This document shows, one piece after another, positions 14,779 to 23,699 of a stretch of DNA of 64,000 nucleotides. A program made the translations under genes and the position numbers. Each line of letters starts with the position of its first letter. Within the stretch, counting starts at the first letter, position 1. The stretch is from Ancrocorticia sp039812645. Lineage in GTDB: Bacteria; Actinomycetota; Actinomycetes; Actinomycetales; Actinomycetaceae. The stretch covers positions 1 to 64,000 of the forward strand of contig JBDIAV010000010.1 of the NCBI GenBank assembly GCA_039812645.1, written 5' to 3'. The notes under the pieces were generated by a model. The model was not told where the DNA came from. It saw only the letters and a list, made by a program, of their open reading frames with translations, and did no database searches.

Positions 14779-15606
14779 CTAGAACTCCTCGTACACCGCC
14801 GGGTCTTGGTCCTTCATACGTCCGTCGGGGCGGCCTAGCGCGGTGATGGCGGCAACGTCATCGGCATCCAGCCTCACATTCAGAGCACCCAGGTTCTCTA
14901 CCTGGCGAGCAGGCGAGGCTGCCTTCGGGATCGGGAGGACCTCGCGGGCAATATCCCAAGCGAGGACCACCTGGCCAGGAGTCGCCCCGTGCTTTTCAGC
15001 GATTCGGGTAATCACCGGGTCATCCAGCACACCGCCACGTACCAGTGGGCTCCATGCTTCAGTAATGATGCCATGGGCCTTATCGAACTCCACCTGTTCT
15101 GCCTGCGGGAACAACGGGTGCAGCTCAATCTGATTGACCTCGGGTAACACCCCGGTTTCCCTCTTCAGAGTGGTCAGGTGCTCGGGCAGAAAATTGCAAA
15201 CACCAATGTGCTTGAGGAGTCCGGCCTTTTTTGCCTCAATGAGTGCTCCCCACGCCTCAACATACTTTCCTACCTTGGGATTCGGCCAGTGAATGAGGTA
15301 GAGATCAATGTAGTCGAGACCGAGACGGTAGAGCGATTCCTCGATTGTTACTACGGCCATATCATGATCCTGGTAGCGCCCGGGAAGCTTCGAGGTGACG
15401 ATGAGATCTTCACGGTGGGCCCCACTACGGCGGATTCCCTCCCCAACACATCCTTCGTTCTCATAGTTGAAGGCTGAGTCCAGCAACGTATAGCCACGCT
15501 CAATTGCCCCCGCGATCGCATCCGCTCCGGCGCTCCCGCGCAGGTTATAGGTGCCGAATCCGATGGCGGGAAGTTCTAGTCCGTCATGTGCTTTGAGGGT
15601 TGTCAT
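14779..15606 (-). CDS. Aldo/keto reductase (275 aa)
   Basis: This is an NADPH-dependent reductase of the AKR5-like group, often annotated 2,5-didehydrogluconate reductase or general aldehyde reductase. The catalytic tetrad is complete: Asp43 and Tyr48 in LLDSAFNYEN, Lys73 in VTSKLPG, His106 in YLIHWPNP. The C-terminal NADP-binding part (VLPIPKAASPARQVENLG) is present. AGGAAGGA precedes the start. The gene is followed by a bidirectional hairpin and preceded (57 bp) by the BCCT carrier gene in the same direction. The substrate cannot be told from sequence. Confidence 0.88.
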   Translation of the reverse strand: MTTLKAHDGLELPAIGFGTYNLRGSAGADAIAGAIERGYTLLDSAFNYENEGCVGEGIRRSGAHREDLIVTSKLPGRYQDHDMAVVTIEESLYRLGLDYIDLYLIHWPNPKVGKYVEAWGALIEAKKAGLLKHIGVCNFLPEHLTTLKRETGVLPEVNQIELHPLFPQAEQVEFDKAHGIITEAWSPLVRGGVLDDPVITRIAEKHGATPGQVVLAWDIAREVLPIPKAASPARQVENLGALNVRLDADDVAAITALGRPDGRMKDQDPAVYEEF

Positions 15607-15663
15607 GTGTGTCCTTCCTCGATGCGAGACGGTCCCTGAGACTGGGATCGCGTCCTTGTCAGC

Positions 15664-17721
15664 CTACTGCTGCTTAGGTTCATCTTCTAGCGCCCCGTTT
15701 GTTTTGACTGCACTGTTGCTCGCCTCAACGCTGGGATTAGCTTCCTGAGAGGTAGATTCGTCGTCGATGTATTCACCGGTCACATAGTCGTACTCCACCT
15801 CGTTGCCATCCTCGTCATGGCGGATATACCACTGAGTGACCTCCTCCGCGCTGGAGTCAAAGCCCGTGCCAGCAGCGTAATCTGAGTCAGGTTCCGTAGG
15901 TTCAATAGTCAACGCAAAGTTGTCTCCATGCTCCTCAATTCCTTGGCGCACCGACCGAGAGAGCGCGTTGCGCTCATAGAGATGTCGGATCATCATGGGA
16001 TCCTGACGCAACTCTTTCCAGAAGGAAACGGCCATAAGAACAAGAATGATTGAGAACGGTAAGGCTGTCACAGTGACGAGATTCTGGAGTGCCTGCAGGA
16101 CATCAGATCCACCCATTAAGAGCATGACGATCGCAATACCGGACATACACAGTGCCCAGAATGCCGTAATACTACGGCGGGGTTCAGGATTCCCACCCTG
16201 ACTGAGCTGGGAGTTAATGAGAGAAGCGGAATCGGCGGAGGTAATGAAGAAAATCCCCAAGATGACGATAATCAAGGGAGCCACAATCTGAGCCCCCGGC
16301 AGGTACTCGAGCACAGCAAATACCACATTCTCCGCGGGAGGAAGTGACGCGACAGTACCATCAGGAGCAAGCTCGCCGGTGGACCGCTGAAGGTAGATGG
16401 CGGTTCCTCCGAGAATCGTAAAAGCAAGAATGATGATGGTGGAAGGTATAAGAAGGACGCCTAAAACGAACTGGCGGATGGTTCGGCCTCGCGAAATCTT
16501 AGCAACGAACACGCCAACGAAAGGTGCCCAGCTCACCCACCATGCCCAGTAAAAGGTAGTCCAAGAGGAGAGGAAGGCTCGGGTCTCGTCGCTGTCTACC
16601 ATTGTCGCCGAGAGCATGGTGGGAGCTTCAGCGACGTAGGTCATCACGACACCGGGAATGACATTCAAGAGGAACAGCGTGGGACCGCCAACAAAGAAGA
16701 ACACCGCGAGGCCTACCGAGGCCACCATGTTGATATTTGAGAGGCGACGAATTCCCTTGGACACGCCGGATACGGCCGAGGCAATAGTGCCAATAGTCAA
16801 CACCACGATGATTCCGATAGCGAGGGTGTTTCCGGTAGTCGACCATCCGGAGACGATTTCAACACCCCGGCCAATCTGAAGCGCCCCAATGCCGAGAGAT
16901 GCAGCAGTTCCAAAGAGGGTGGCGAGGATAGCCAGGCCGTCGATCAAACGAGCGCCGGGGCTCTTGTTTGTCATGCCAAATAGTGGTTCCAGGACCGAAC
17001 TCATGAGTGGAACGCGCCCTTTGCGGAACGACACATAGGCCACCGCTAGTCCAACGATGGCGTAGATAGCCCACGCATTCACACCCCAATGGAGTGCTGA
17101 CTGCGCCATGGCTCCTTTAACCGCCTCCATAGAGCTGGCTTCGTAGCTACCGGGGAGTGGGTTGAGATAGTGATTAAGTGGTTCAAGGGGGCCGAAGAAC
17201 ACGATGCCGATACCGATACCGGCGGCGAAAAGCATGGCCGCCCACGAGGCGGTGGAATACTCGGGTTGCTCCCCATCAAGACCAAGGGGAATTCGACCGT
17301 ACTTGGAAAGGGCAATCGCCAGAAGGAAGATCATCATTCCAACTGCAATAAGGTTAAATATCCAACCAACATTGAGCATGACCCAATTCAGAGCCGCCTG
17401 TGAAACGGATTGAACGGTCTCCGGGCTGATGATTCCCCAAGCGATGAACGCCAACACGGGGATTCCGACGATATATACAATAGGTTTGTCTACCCCATAC
17501 CGGATCTTTTGATCCTCGATCGAGACACCCGGCACCAATGCGGGATGAATCTTGTGAGGGTATTCCATTTCAGCAGCAATTCGCCGTGCCAACTGGGCTG
17601 CTTCACGTGCGCGACTTCGACGTATTCGTGCTGCGTCCGCCCGGGCACTCTGCCTCGCTGTGGGCTTGACCTGATGGGTCTCTTTATTGTGGTGGATCTC
17701 GGACTGGCGGTATTCGCTCAT
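15664..17721 (-). CDS. BCCT family osmolyte transporter (685 aa)
   Basis: This is a secondary transporter of the betaine/carnitine/choline family with about 12 membrane segments between residues 75 and 575. The family tryptophan motif is clear in TTFYWAWWVSWAPFVGVFVA, followed by KISRGRT. Glycine-rich AAGIGIGIVFFGPLEP corresponds to the sodium-coupled substrate segment. Both ends carry long cytosolic extensions: an N-terminal tail of about 70 residues rich in Arg/Lys, and a C-terminal tail of about 100 residues rich in Asp/Glu. Extended charged tails are typical of osmosensing members such as BetP, although there the N-tail is acidic and the C-tail basic. Betaine or another compatible solute is likely. 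Confidence 0.88.
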   Translation of the reverse strand: MSEYRQSEIHHNKETHQVKPTARQSARADAARIRRSRAREAAQLARRIAAEMEYPHKIHPALVPGVSIEDQKIRYGVDKPIVYIVGIPVLAFIAWGIISPETVQSVSQAALNWVMLNVGWIFNLIAVGMMIFLLAIALSKYGRIPLGLDGEQPEYSTASWAAMLFAAGIGIGIVFFGPLEPLNHYLNPLPGSYEASSMEAVKGAMAQSALHWGVNAWAIYAIVGLAVAYVSFRKGRVPLMSSVLEPLFGMTNKSPGARLIDGLAILATLFGTAASLGIGALQIGRGVEIVSGWSTTGNTLAIGIIVVLTIGTIASAVSGVSKGIRRLSNINMVASVGLAVFFFVGGPTLFLLNVIPGVVMTYVAEAPTMLSATMVDSDETRAFLSSWTTFYWAWWVSWAPFVGVFVAKISRGRTIRQFVLGVLLIPSTIIILAFTILGGTAIYLQRSTGELAPDGTVASLPPAENVVFAVLEYLPGAQIVAPLIIVILGIFFITSADSASLINSQLSQGGNPEPRRSITAFWALCMSGIAIVMLLMGGSDVLQALQNLVTVTALPFSIILVLMAVSFWKELRQDPMMIRHLYERNALSRSVRQGIEEHGDNFALTIEPTEPDSDYAAGTGFDSSAEEVTQWYIRHDEDGNEVEYDYVTGEYIDDESTSQEANPSVEASNSAVKTNGALEDEPKQQ

Positions 17722-17806
17722 GCTTTCCTGAGGTAGGCGACAAGGACAAGCACTCCCAAGGACAATCTGGTCTCACCAATTTGCTCTCAAAAGTGCTGGT
17801 ACCGCG

Positions 17807-17842
17807 GGTGGGGTCCAGCCACACAGGTGACTAGACCCCACC
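17807..17842 (-). terminator. Terminator of putP
   Basis: GGTGGGGTC pairs with GACCCCACC (9 bp) across an 18-nt loop, 79 bp beyond the putP stop and upstream of the BCCT gene. No strong U tract is present on the minus strand. Confidence 0.55.
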
Positions 17843-17920
17843 GGTACGCCGTTCTACCCTATCAGCCGGTATCCGAGACATTTCAAATTCACATACCAAC
17901 CGGGAAGCTGCAGGAGGAAA

Positions 17921-19468
17921 CTAAACGCCGGGCAGCAGGCCGTCATCGGTACCCGTGATGGGGCTGTTGAGGTTCCCGGGTTTACCTGACTTGACCATGG
18001 TCACCGCACTGGTGAACTCTGCCTCGATCACCTCGTCTTTGCGGTATGTCAAGAGACTGACAACCATGGCCACGATGACGTGTGCGACGAATGCGGGTAG
18101 CAACTCATAAATTCCGGTATCGAGATTAGACCAGATGAAGACAGTCACGGCACCTGTCACCATGCCAGCGAGAGCACCCCAAGTCGTCAGCTTGCGCCAG
18201 TACAGGCTGAGTAACATAAGAGGCCCGAAGGAAGCACCAAACCCCGCCCATGCGAAGCTAACGAGACCAAGAATTGAGTCGTTCGGATTGATCGCTAGGA
18301 CGAACGCAATTGCTGCAACTGCTAGCACTGCCACGCGTCCCATGATGACAAGCTGTCGACCAGGCGGCGGTGTCCTACGAACCACCTTATAAAGATCCTC
18401 GATGAGCGCGGAGGAACACACGATGAGCTGACTAGAGAATGTGGACATGATCGCCGCTAGCACTGCTGATAAAACAAGCCCAGCGATAAACGGATGCAGC
18501 AAGATCTGCGACATACGAAGAACCACAGTCTCCGGATTGGCAAGAGGCTCACCTCGCTGGTGGAAGAAGGCAATACCGATAAGTCCGGTAGTCACTGCAC
18601 CCACCAACGAAATGATCATCCATGTCATTCCAATGCGGCGAGCACGTTGTGCTTCGTGCGGGCTACGAAGTGCCATAAAACGTACGACGATGTGTGGCTG
18701 TCCAAAGTAGCCAAGGCCCCAGGCAAGACCGGAAATAATAATGAGGGCTGCCGCACCAGTCTCAAACTGGCCAGCACCAATGAGGGAAAGATTTCCTGGG
18801 CTCACGGTTTCAACGAGGTTGGCGGTCTCACCAACTCCCCCAATTGCGAGAATTCCCGCGATAGGAACCATTCCCAGTGCAACCATCATCATGATGCCTT
18901 GGGCAACGTCAGTAAGCGACGCACCGAGGAAGCCACCAAACATCGTATAAGCGAGAGTAATAACGACAACAAGGATCATCCCAGCGAAGTAGTTCATCCC
19001 GAAGGTGTCCTCAAAGAAGACACCGCCCGCAACCATGCCGGAGGAGACGTACAGGGTGAAGAACACAAGAATGACAACACTGGAGATAATACGAAGGAGA
19101 TGCGACTTGTCGTGTAGGCGGTTCTCAAAGAAGCTGGGGACCGTGATGGAGTTGTTCGCCACCTCGGTGTAAGCACGCAGGCGAGGTGCTACAAACTTCC
19201 AGTTAAGGAATGCACCGATTGTCAGGCCGACCGCGATCCAACCTTCGATAAGGCCGGTGGCGTAGATGGCTCCAGGAAGTCCCATGATGAGCCAACCGGA
19301 CATATCCGATGCGCCCGCGCTGAGAGCGGCGGCCCATGGGGGCAGATCGCGTCCTCCCAACATATAGTCTTCGTGATCGACCGTGCGCTTATAGGCAAAG
19401 TAACCGATGAGCAGCATACCGCCGAGATATATCGCTAAAGCGAGATAAATGTACATCTGATCGGACAT
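17921..19468 (-). CDS. putP: Sodium/proline symporter (515 aa)
   Basis: This is a member of the sodium:solute symporter family with about 13 membrane segments. The N-terminal YMLGGRDLPPWAAALSAGAS followed by DMSGWLIMGLPGA is the PutP sodium and proline site signature. WISKL-like SFAWAGFGASFGPLMLLSLYWRKLT-type segments near the end match the family (read as two pieces, SFAWAGFGASFGP and LLSLYWRKLT). AAGGGGATCAC precedes the ATG. Proline could serve as osmoprotectant or nitrogen source; no proline catabolic genes are nearby. Its neighbours, a BCCT carrier and a dimethylarginine hydrolase, suggest a solute and amino-nitrogen scavenging block. Confidence 0.9.
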   Translation of the reverse strand: MSDQMYIYLALAIYLGGMLLIGYFAYKRTVDHEDYMLGGRDLPPWAAALSAGASDMSGWLIMGLPGAIYATGLIEGWIAVGLTIGAFLNWKFVAPRLRAYTEVANNSITVPSFFENRLHDKSHLLRIISSVVILVFFTLYVSSGMVAGGVFFEDTFGMNYFAGMILVVVITLAYTMFGGFLGASLTDVAQGIMMMVALGMVPIAGILAIGGVGETANLVETVSPGNLSLIGAGQFETGAAALIIISGLAWGLGYFGQPHIVVRFMALRSPHEAQRARRIGMTWMIISLVGAVTTGLIGIAFFHQRGEPLANPETVVLRMSQILLHPFIAGLVLSAVLAAIMSTFSSQLIVCSSALIEDLYKVVRRTPPPGRQLVIMGRVAVLAVAAIAFVLAINPNDSILGLVSFAWAGFGASFGPLMLLSLYWRKLTTWGALAGMVTGAVTVFIWSNLDTGIYELLPAFVAHVIVAMVVSLLTYRKDEVIEAEFTSAVTMVKSGKPGNLNSPITGTDDGLLPGV

Positions 19469-19628
19469 GTGATCCCCTTCCGAGGGAACTGTGAAAAGCG
19501 CCAGTTCATCGATGACGGCTGCTTTTGCTGTGCTTCTTCTTTCGTCTTCCTTTGATCATAAGATGGTGAGAGGGCTGATACAGCGTGCCGTCGCCGCCAA
19601 TAACGACGACGACGGCACACACGTATGT

Positions 19629-19688
19629 TGTCTAACAATCAGCAATGACGGCACAAGTTCTCGCAGTATCCATCGTGGCTGTTAGACA
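19629..19688. repeat. 9-bp inverted repeat upstream of putP / downstream of DDAH
   Basis: TGTCTAACA (19629-19637) is repeated in inverse as TGTTAGACA (19680-19688), with 42 bp between. A second inverted repeat, GTGCCGTC and GACGGCAC (19585-19618), lies nearby. These may act as a terminator for the DDAH gene or as regulator sites for putP. Confidence 0.4.
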
Positions 19689-19699
19689 GTTGGAGAATG

Positions 19700-20467
19700 C
19701 TATAGGTTACGCACCCGAACGGAGAGACAGGTAACGCAACCTTCGAGCTTCTCAAACTCGCTAATCGGAACGGTGGTGACGTTGTATCCGAAATCGCGAA
19801 GCATCGCGGCCGTCTGAGGTGCCGATGCCGACATCAACAGTTCGGACTCGGACAGACACACCACAGCTGTGCCATGAGGTTCTGGCACCGGCAGGAAGCG
19901 GTCGAAGATCGCCGGATTATCAACGAAGTCTGGATACCCGATAACCGTACCATCGGGTAGTGCGGTTACGGCTGTCTTTAGGTGAAGGACCTTAGTAACC
20001 GGAACGGCAACAATCTTCGCACCGAGCGGGGAAAGGATTGCCCGAAGCTGCGCAACGCCTTCGGCGTTAGTCCGGCCGCCTCGTCCAACGAAGACGGTAT
20101 CCCCCACCTTAAGAATGTCACCACCATCAAGGGTCCCGGGTGCTTTGATCTGATTGAGGGAGCAGCCCAGTTCTTCCACTAGCTTCCGAGTGCCAGCAAC
20201 CTCTGGAACGCGGGAGTCGGCGCCGGGGTTGGTAGACACGGCAACGTTGCGAAACATCACCACGGAGTCTTCAACGAAGACTGCATCGGGACAGTTATCG
20301 GCTGGCTCCACGTCGCGTACATCCCATCCTGCATTCCGCAGGGCGTTGACGTACCCTTCCCACTGCTCAATTGCCTGGGGAAGATCCACCGGCACCTTCT
20401 CAATGTGATCGACGATGCCGTCGTCGAGAAGTGGACCGGGTCTGCGCACGAGCGCGATCTTTGACAT
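19700..20467 (-). CDS. ddaH: Dimethylargininase (255 aa)
   Basis: This cytosolic enzyme hydrolyses methylated arginines (ADMA, MMA) to citrulline and di- or monomethylamine; relatives act on arginine analogues. Features of the guanidino-modifying fold are visible: the substrate-binding acidic segment CPDAVFVEDSVV, the GTLDGGDIL strand, the His-containing VTKVLHLKTAV, and the nucleophile Cys247 in GCVTCLSVR near the C-terminus. The length matches bacterial DDAH (about 255 aa). AGGCAGAGG precedes the start. It lies 82 bp behind an APC-type amino acid permease gene, an obvious uptake partner. The fate of citrulline is not encoded here. Confidence 0.88.
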   Translation of the reverse strand: MSKIALVRRPGPLLDDGIVDHIEKVPVDLPQAIEQWEGYVNALRNAGWDVRDVEPADNCPDAVFVEDSVVMFRNVAVSTNPGADSRVPEVAGTRKLVEELGCSLNQIKAPGTLDGGDILKVGDTVFVGRGGRTNAEGVAQLRAILSPLGAKIVAVPVTKVLHLKTAVTALPDGTVIGYPDFVDNPAIFDRFLPVPEPHGTAVVCLSESELLMSASAPQTAAMLRDFGYNVTTVPISEFEKLEGCVTCLSVRVRNL

Positions 20468-20549
20468 AACCTCTGCCTTCTATAGATGTGTGTTTCCGTT
20501 GTGTGGCCGGTGAGTGGATACTCGCCGGCCACACAACGGAACGTGAGAG

Positions 20550-22025
20550 CTACTTGCCCTGAGCGATTCGTTCAGCTTCCTCTTGGAGCTTGGTGAGCTG
20601 GGAATGCTTACGGCTCCACATGAAGTAGAACGTCAATGCTACGGCGATCCAGACAGCAAAGGAAAGAAGGGTTACTGCCTGGAGATTGACGATGACATAG
20701 ACACAGGCAACAATCGACAGAATTGGTGTAACGGGGTAACCCGGCACCTTGAATCCACGACGCATATCGGGAGCGGTACGGCGCAGGATCATGACACCAA
20801 GAGACACGAGTCCAAAGGCCGTTAGCGTGCCGATACTTGTGAGATCAGCGAGAATCTTCATCGGAAGAAGCCCTGCAAGAAGCGCAACTGCGATAGCAAC
20901 GAGCCATGTGTTGGCCAGCGGGACGCTGCGGCGCGGACTTACCTTGGCAAAAATCGACGGAATAAGACCGTCACGCCCCATGGAATAGAGGATACGGGTT
21001 TGGCCGTACATGCAAATGAGCGTCACGGAGAAGATCGAGATGACAGCACCGATTGCGATGAGGGTACCCGGCCAGGTTGAACCAACAACATTCTGGGCAA
21101 TGATTGCCAAGCCAGCTTCTTGACCCTCGAAGGCTTCGGCACGCTGGGCTCCCAAAGCTGCCAGTCCCACAAGGAAGTACACCGAGGTAACAACGACAAG
21201 GGCCGCCACGAGCGCCCGTGGGATCGCCTTACGGGGATTCTTTACTTCGTCACCCGCGGTGGCAATTCCATCCAGTCCGATATAGGAGAAGAAAAGAGCA
21301 CCGGTGGCCATCGAAACGCCATGCACACCATGCGACCCAAAGTTAGCGAAGTGGTCGGCATGGAACGCCGTGAAGGCGATGGCAGCAAAGACACCAAGAA
21401 CTGCGATCTTGATGATCACCATGATGGAGTTGATGGTTGCCGACTCAGATGCACCACGCAGGAGCACCACGAGACACATCATGACAACAATGACAGCTGG
21501 CAGGTTGACGATGCCACCAGCGTCCGGTGCATTGGATAACGCCTCGGGGAATGAGAATCCGAGTGTGTTCTCGAGCAAAAGGTTGACGTACTGGGACCAT
21601 CCAACGGCCACCGCGGCTGCCGACACCCCATATTCTAGGACAAGACAAGCGCCTACAATGAAGGCGGTCATCTCCCCCATGGTTGCATACGTATACGAAT
21701 ACGACGATCCAGATGAGGGCATCATGGAGGCTAGTTCGGCGTAACATACAACCGTCAGCCCGGCCACGACGGCCGCGAGAATAAACGAGATGAGAACCGC
21801 TGGACCTGCTTTGGGCACTGCTTCAGAGAGAATGAAGAAGATTCCCGTGCCGATAGTTCCACCCACACCAATGAGGGTGAGCTGGAAGGTGGACATCGAA
21901 CGCTTGAGGGTGACCGAGCTGTCCGGTTCGTCAATGACCTGAACGATCGAATCGGGAACTCCAGTATTAACCACTCCGGCTGGCATACGCCGCCGAAAGA
22001 GCTGCTGTGTTATTGGTGAGCTCAT
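20550..22025 (-). CDS. APC family amino acid permease (491 aa)
   Basis: This is an amino acid/polyamine/organocation transporter of the cationic amino acid (CAT/YfnA-like) type with 12 to 14 membrane segments. The signature GVGGTIGTGIFFILSEAV lies in the first membrane helix, and FFSYIGLDGIATAGDEVKNP with RKAIPRAL, in the sixth helix and its loop, is the consensus amphipathic region. A cytosolic N-tail of about 50 residues precedes helix 1. TTAGGA lies before the ATG. It is transcribed ahead of the dimethylargininase gene, so arginine, methylarginine or another cationic amino acid is a plausible substrate. A perfect 15-bp inverted repeat lies 20 bp upstream of the start codon. Confidence 0.85.
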   Translation of the reverse strand: MSSPITQQLFRRRMPAGVVNTGVPDSIVQVIDEPDSSVTLKRSMSTFQLTLIGVGGTIGTGIFFILSEAVPKAGPAVLISFILAAVVAGLTVVCYAELASMMPSSGSSYSYTYATMGEMTAFIVGACLVLEYGVSAAAVAVGWSQYVNLLLENTLGFSFPEALSNAPDAGGIVNLPAVIVVMMCLVVLLRGASESATINSIMVIIKIAVLGVFAAIAFTAFHADHFANFGSHGVHGVSMATGALFFSYIGLDGIATAGDEVKNPRKAIPRALVAALVVVTSVYFLVGLAALGAQRAEAFEGQEAGLAIIAQNVVGSTWPGTLIAIGAVISIFSVTLICMYGQTRILYSMGRDGLIPSIFAKVSPRRSVPLANTWLVAIAVALLAGLLPMKILADLTSIGTLTAFGLVSLGVMILRRTAPDMRRGFKVPGYPVTPILSIVACVYVIVNLQAVTLLSFAVWIAVALTFYFMWSRKHSQLTKLQEEAERIAQGK

Positions 22026-22044
22026 GAGGGTTCCTAACGAGAAA

Positions 22045-22080
22045 ATCGGACAATACGTAGAAATATACGTATTGTCCGAT
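22045..22080 (-). promoter_or_regulatory. Perfect 15-bp inverted repeat in permease leader
   Basis: ATCGGACAATACGTA and its exact inverse flank a 6-nt spacer, 20 bp before the permease start codon. On the minus strand TGCATAAT, an extended -10-like box, ends right at the repeat, and TTTTCTCG follows it. It can be read either as an operator for a regulator of the permease-ddaH unit or as a terminator/attenuator hairpin. Confidence 0.65.
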
Positions 22081-22125
22081 AATTATGCACTCTTATTGAA
22101 TGTTTGTGTGGGACTTCCACGAGGT

Positions 22126-22172
22126 GATACGCCGAGCAGGGAGCTTCGTTGCCTGGTCCTGCCCGGCGTATC
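22126..22172 (-). terminator. Terminator of the PPK2 gene
   Basis: GATACGCCG pairs with CGGCGTATC, then GCAGG with CCTGC after one mismatch, around a 17-nt loop. It starts 6 bp beyond the PPK2 stop. No U tract follows. Confidence 0.6.
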
Positions 22173-22178
22173 GACACA

Positions 22179-23108
22179 TCACGCCTCGTTGGCCTCGTCC
22201 GGTGATGCCGTCTCTGGCGACGCCGACTCAGGCGAAGCGGACTCGGGAGAGTTTGACTCCAACGCCTCGTCTTCGGGATCAACGTACTTGTGGAGCTTCG
22301 CTTCCTCAGCAACAGTCGCCGCGTAATCCGGCACTTCATGCTGGAGTGAACGAGCAGTGCGCTGATAGCCGGTGGACTTCGGGCGCTTCGGGAACTTGAG
22401 CTCCGGACGATCCACATGCTCGTAGGGAATCTGGGTCAACAGATGATGAATCATGTTGATACGAGCCTTGCGCTTATCCTCAGACTCCACCACATGCCAC
22501 GGAGCATCCTTGATGTCCGTGTGAACAAACATCTCGTCCTTGGCCCGGGAGTACTCTTCCCACCGCGTGATCGACTCAAGATCTGTGGGAGAGAGCTTCC
22601 AGCGACGCATCGGATCCGTAAGCCTGGACTTGAAGCGCTTGAGCTGCTCCTTATCGGAGACTGAGAACCAGTACTTCAGCAGAATAATGCCGTCTTCAAC
22701 AAGCATGCGCTCAAAGATAGGGGCTTGCCGAAGGAACTGGCGATGCTGTTCAGGAGTGCAGTACCCCATGACGCGCTCGACGCCACCGCGGTTGTACCAG
22801 GAACGATCAAAGAGCCTGATTTCACCGGCGGCGGGGAGATGCTCTACATACCGCTGGAAATACCACTGCGTGGTCTGACGCTCCGTAGGAGCGGGAAGAG
22901 CCACGACGCGCGCAATACGTGGGTTGAGGTATTCGGTGATTCGCTTGATCGCGCCACCCTTACCCGCAGCATCGCGGCCCTCAAAAAGTACGACAACCCG
23001 AGCACCGGTTGACTTGACCCACTCCTGCATTTCAACAAGTTCTGCTTGGAGACGCTGGAGCTCTGCTTCGTAGAGCTCCTTGTCCATCCTCTTTTTCTTC
23101 TTCGCCAT
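22179..23108 (-). CDS. ppk2: Polyphosphate kinase 2 family protein (309 aa)
   Basis: PPK2 enzymes transfer phosphate between polyphosphate and nucleotides, usually phosphorylating GDP or ADP. The Walker A-like GRDAAGKGGAIKRI (44-57) and Walker B-like FDRSWYNRGGVERV are intact, and RFKSRLTDPMRRWKLSPTDL is the lid region. The start at 23108 gives MAKKKKRMDKELY; a frame open to 23207 is rejected as a non-coding extension. No strong ribosome binding site is seen. The last 25 residues are a Ser-Pro-Glu-Ala repeat tail (SPESASPESASPETASP) not needed for catalysis. The gene appears monocistronic. Confidence 0.9.
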   Translation of the reverse strand: MAKKKKRMDKELYEAELQRLQAELVEMQEWVKSTGARVVVLFEGRDAAGKGGAIKRITEYLNPRIARVVALPAPTERQTTQWYFQRYVEHLPAAGEIRLFDRSWYNRGGVERVMGYCTPEQHRQFLRQAPIFERMLVEDGIILLKYWFSVSDKEQLKRFKSRLTDPMRRWKLSPTDLESITRWEEYSRAKDEMFVHTDIKDAPWHVVESEDKRKARINMIHHLLTQIPYEHVDRPELKFPKRPKSTGYQRTARSLQHEVPDYAATVAEEAKLHKYVDPEDEALESNSPESASPESASPETASPDEANEA

Positions 23109-23391
23109 GTGCCAAGGATAGAGGCAAAAACGACATATTGTATGGCAAACGTCATAACTGCTCGGATATCTGCATGAGATAGGCGGATAGTCCCACCTGG
23201 TGGTCACTGCGCGTCCTTGGTTGGCCTAACACCCACCTTTATTGCCGCGTCCCAACCTCGCAGTTACTGTCCCCCGAGAGGTCACATTACTATTGAGAGG
23301 CAACGGTTACGAGATGTCACCTCTCCCCCTCACGGTGGCCTCTCTGAACGCCCACGGGTGCCTGACCACCCGGGCAACCCGTACTACGCAA

Positions 23392-23422
23392 AAGGCCGGA
23401 ACGCTTGTGACGTTCCGGCCTT
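23392..23422 (-). terminator. Terminator of tRNA-Asp
   Basis: AAGGCCGGAACG pairs with CGTTCCGGCCTT (12 bp, 7-nt loop) immediately beyond the tRNA 3' end; on the minus strand it ends in CCTTTTGCG. The stretch from 23109 to 23391 between PPK2 and this terminator shows no gene. Confidence 0.85.
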
Positions 23423-23429
23423 CTATGTG

Positions 23430-23503
23430 CGACCCCGACGGGACTTGAACCCGCGACCTCCGCCGTGACAGGGCGGCGCGCTAACCAACTGCGCTACGGG
23501 GCC
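23430..23503 (-). tRNA. tRNA-Asp (GTC)
   Basis: Read on the minus strand, a complete 74-nt cloverleaf is visible. The acceptor GGCCCCG pairs with CGGGGTC (one G-U), the D arm is GCGC/GCGC, the anticodon stem CCGCC/GGCGG holds loop CTGTCAC (anticodon GTC), and the T arm is GCGGG/CCCGT with TTCAAGT. The discriminator base is G, an aspartate identity element. CCA is not encoded. Confidence 0.97.
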
Positions 23504-23613
23504 AACGAGGAGTTGACCTCTTGTTCATTCGAAGAAGGAGAAAACCAGAGTTTTTAACCCGTTCCCGTTTGAACCTAGAAAAGCATATATTCTCGACTCC
23601 TCAAATGCCAAAT

Positions 23614-23661
23614 CAAAAGCCCCACCTGCGAATAGATCACATTTTCGCGGTGGGGCTTTTG
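23614..23661 (-). terminator. Terminator of the MFS gene
   Basis: CAAAAGCCCCACC and its exact inverse form a 13-bp stem around a 22-nt loop, 38 bp beyond the MFS stop. The stem ends in TTTTG on either strand, so it may act in both directions. Confidence 0.8.
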
Positions 23662-23699
23662 AGGACAAGCCTCATGTAGCTGAGGATGGCGGTATCGCC

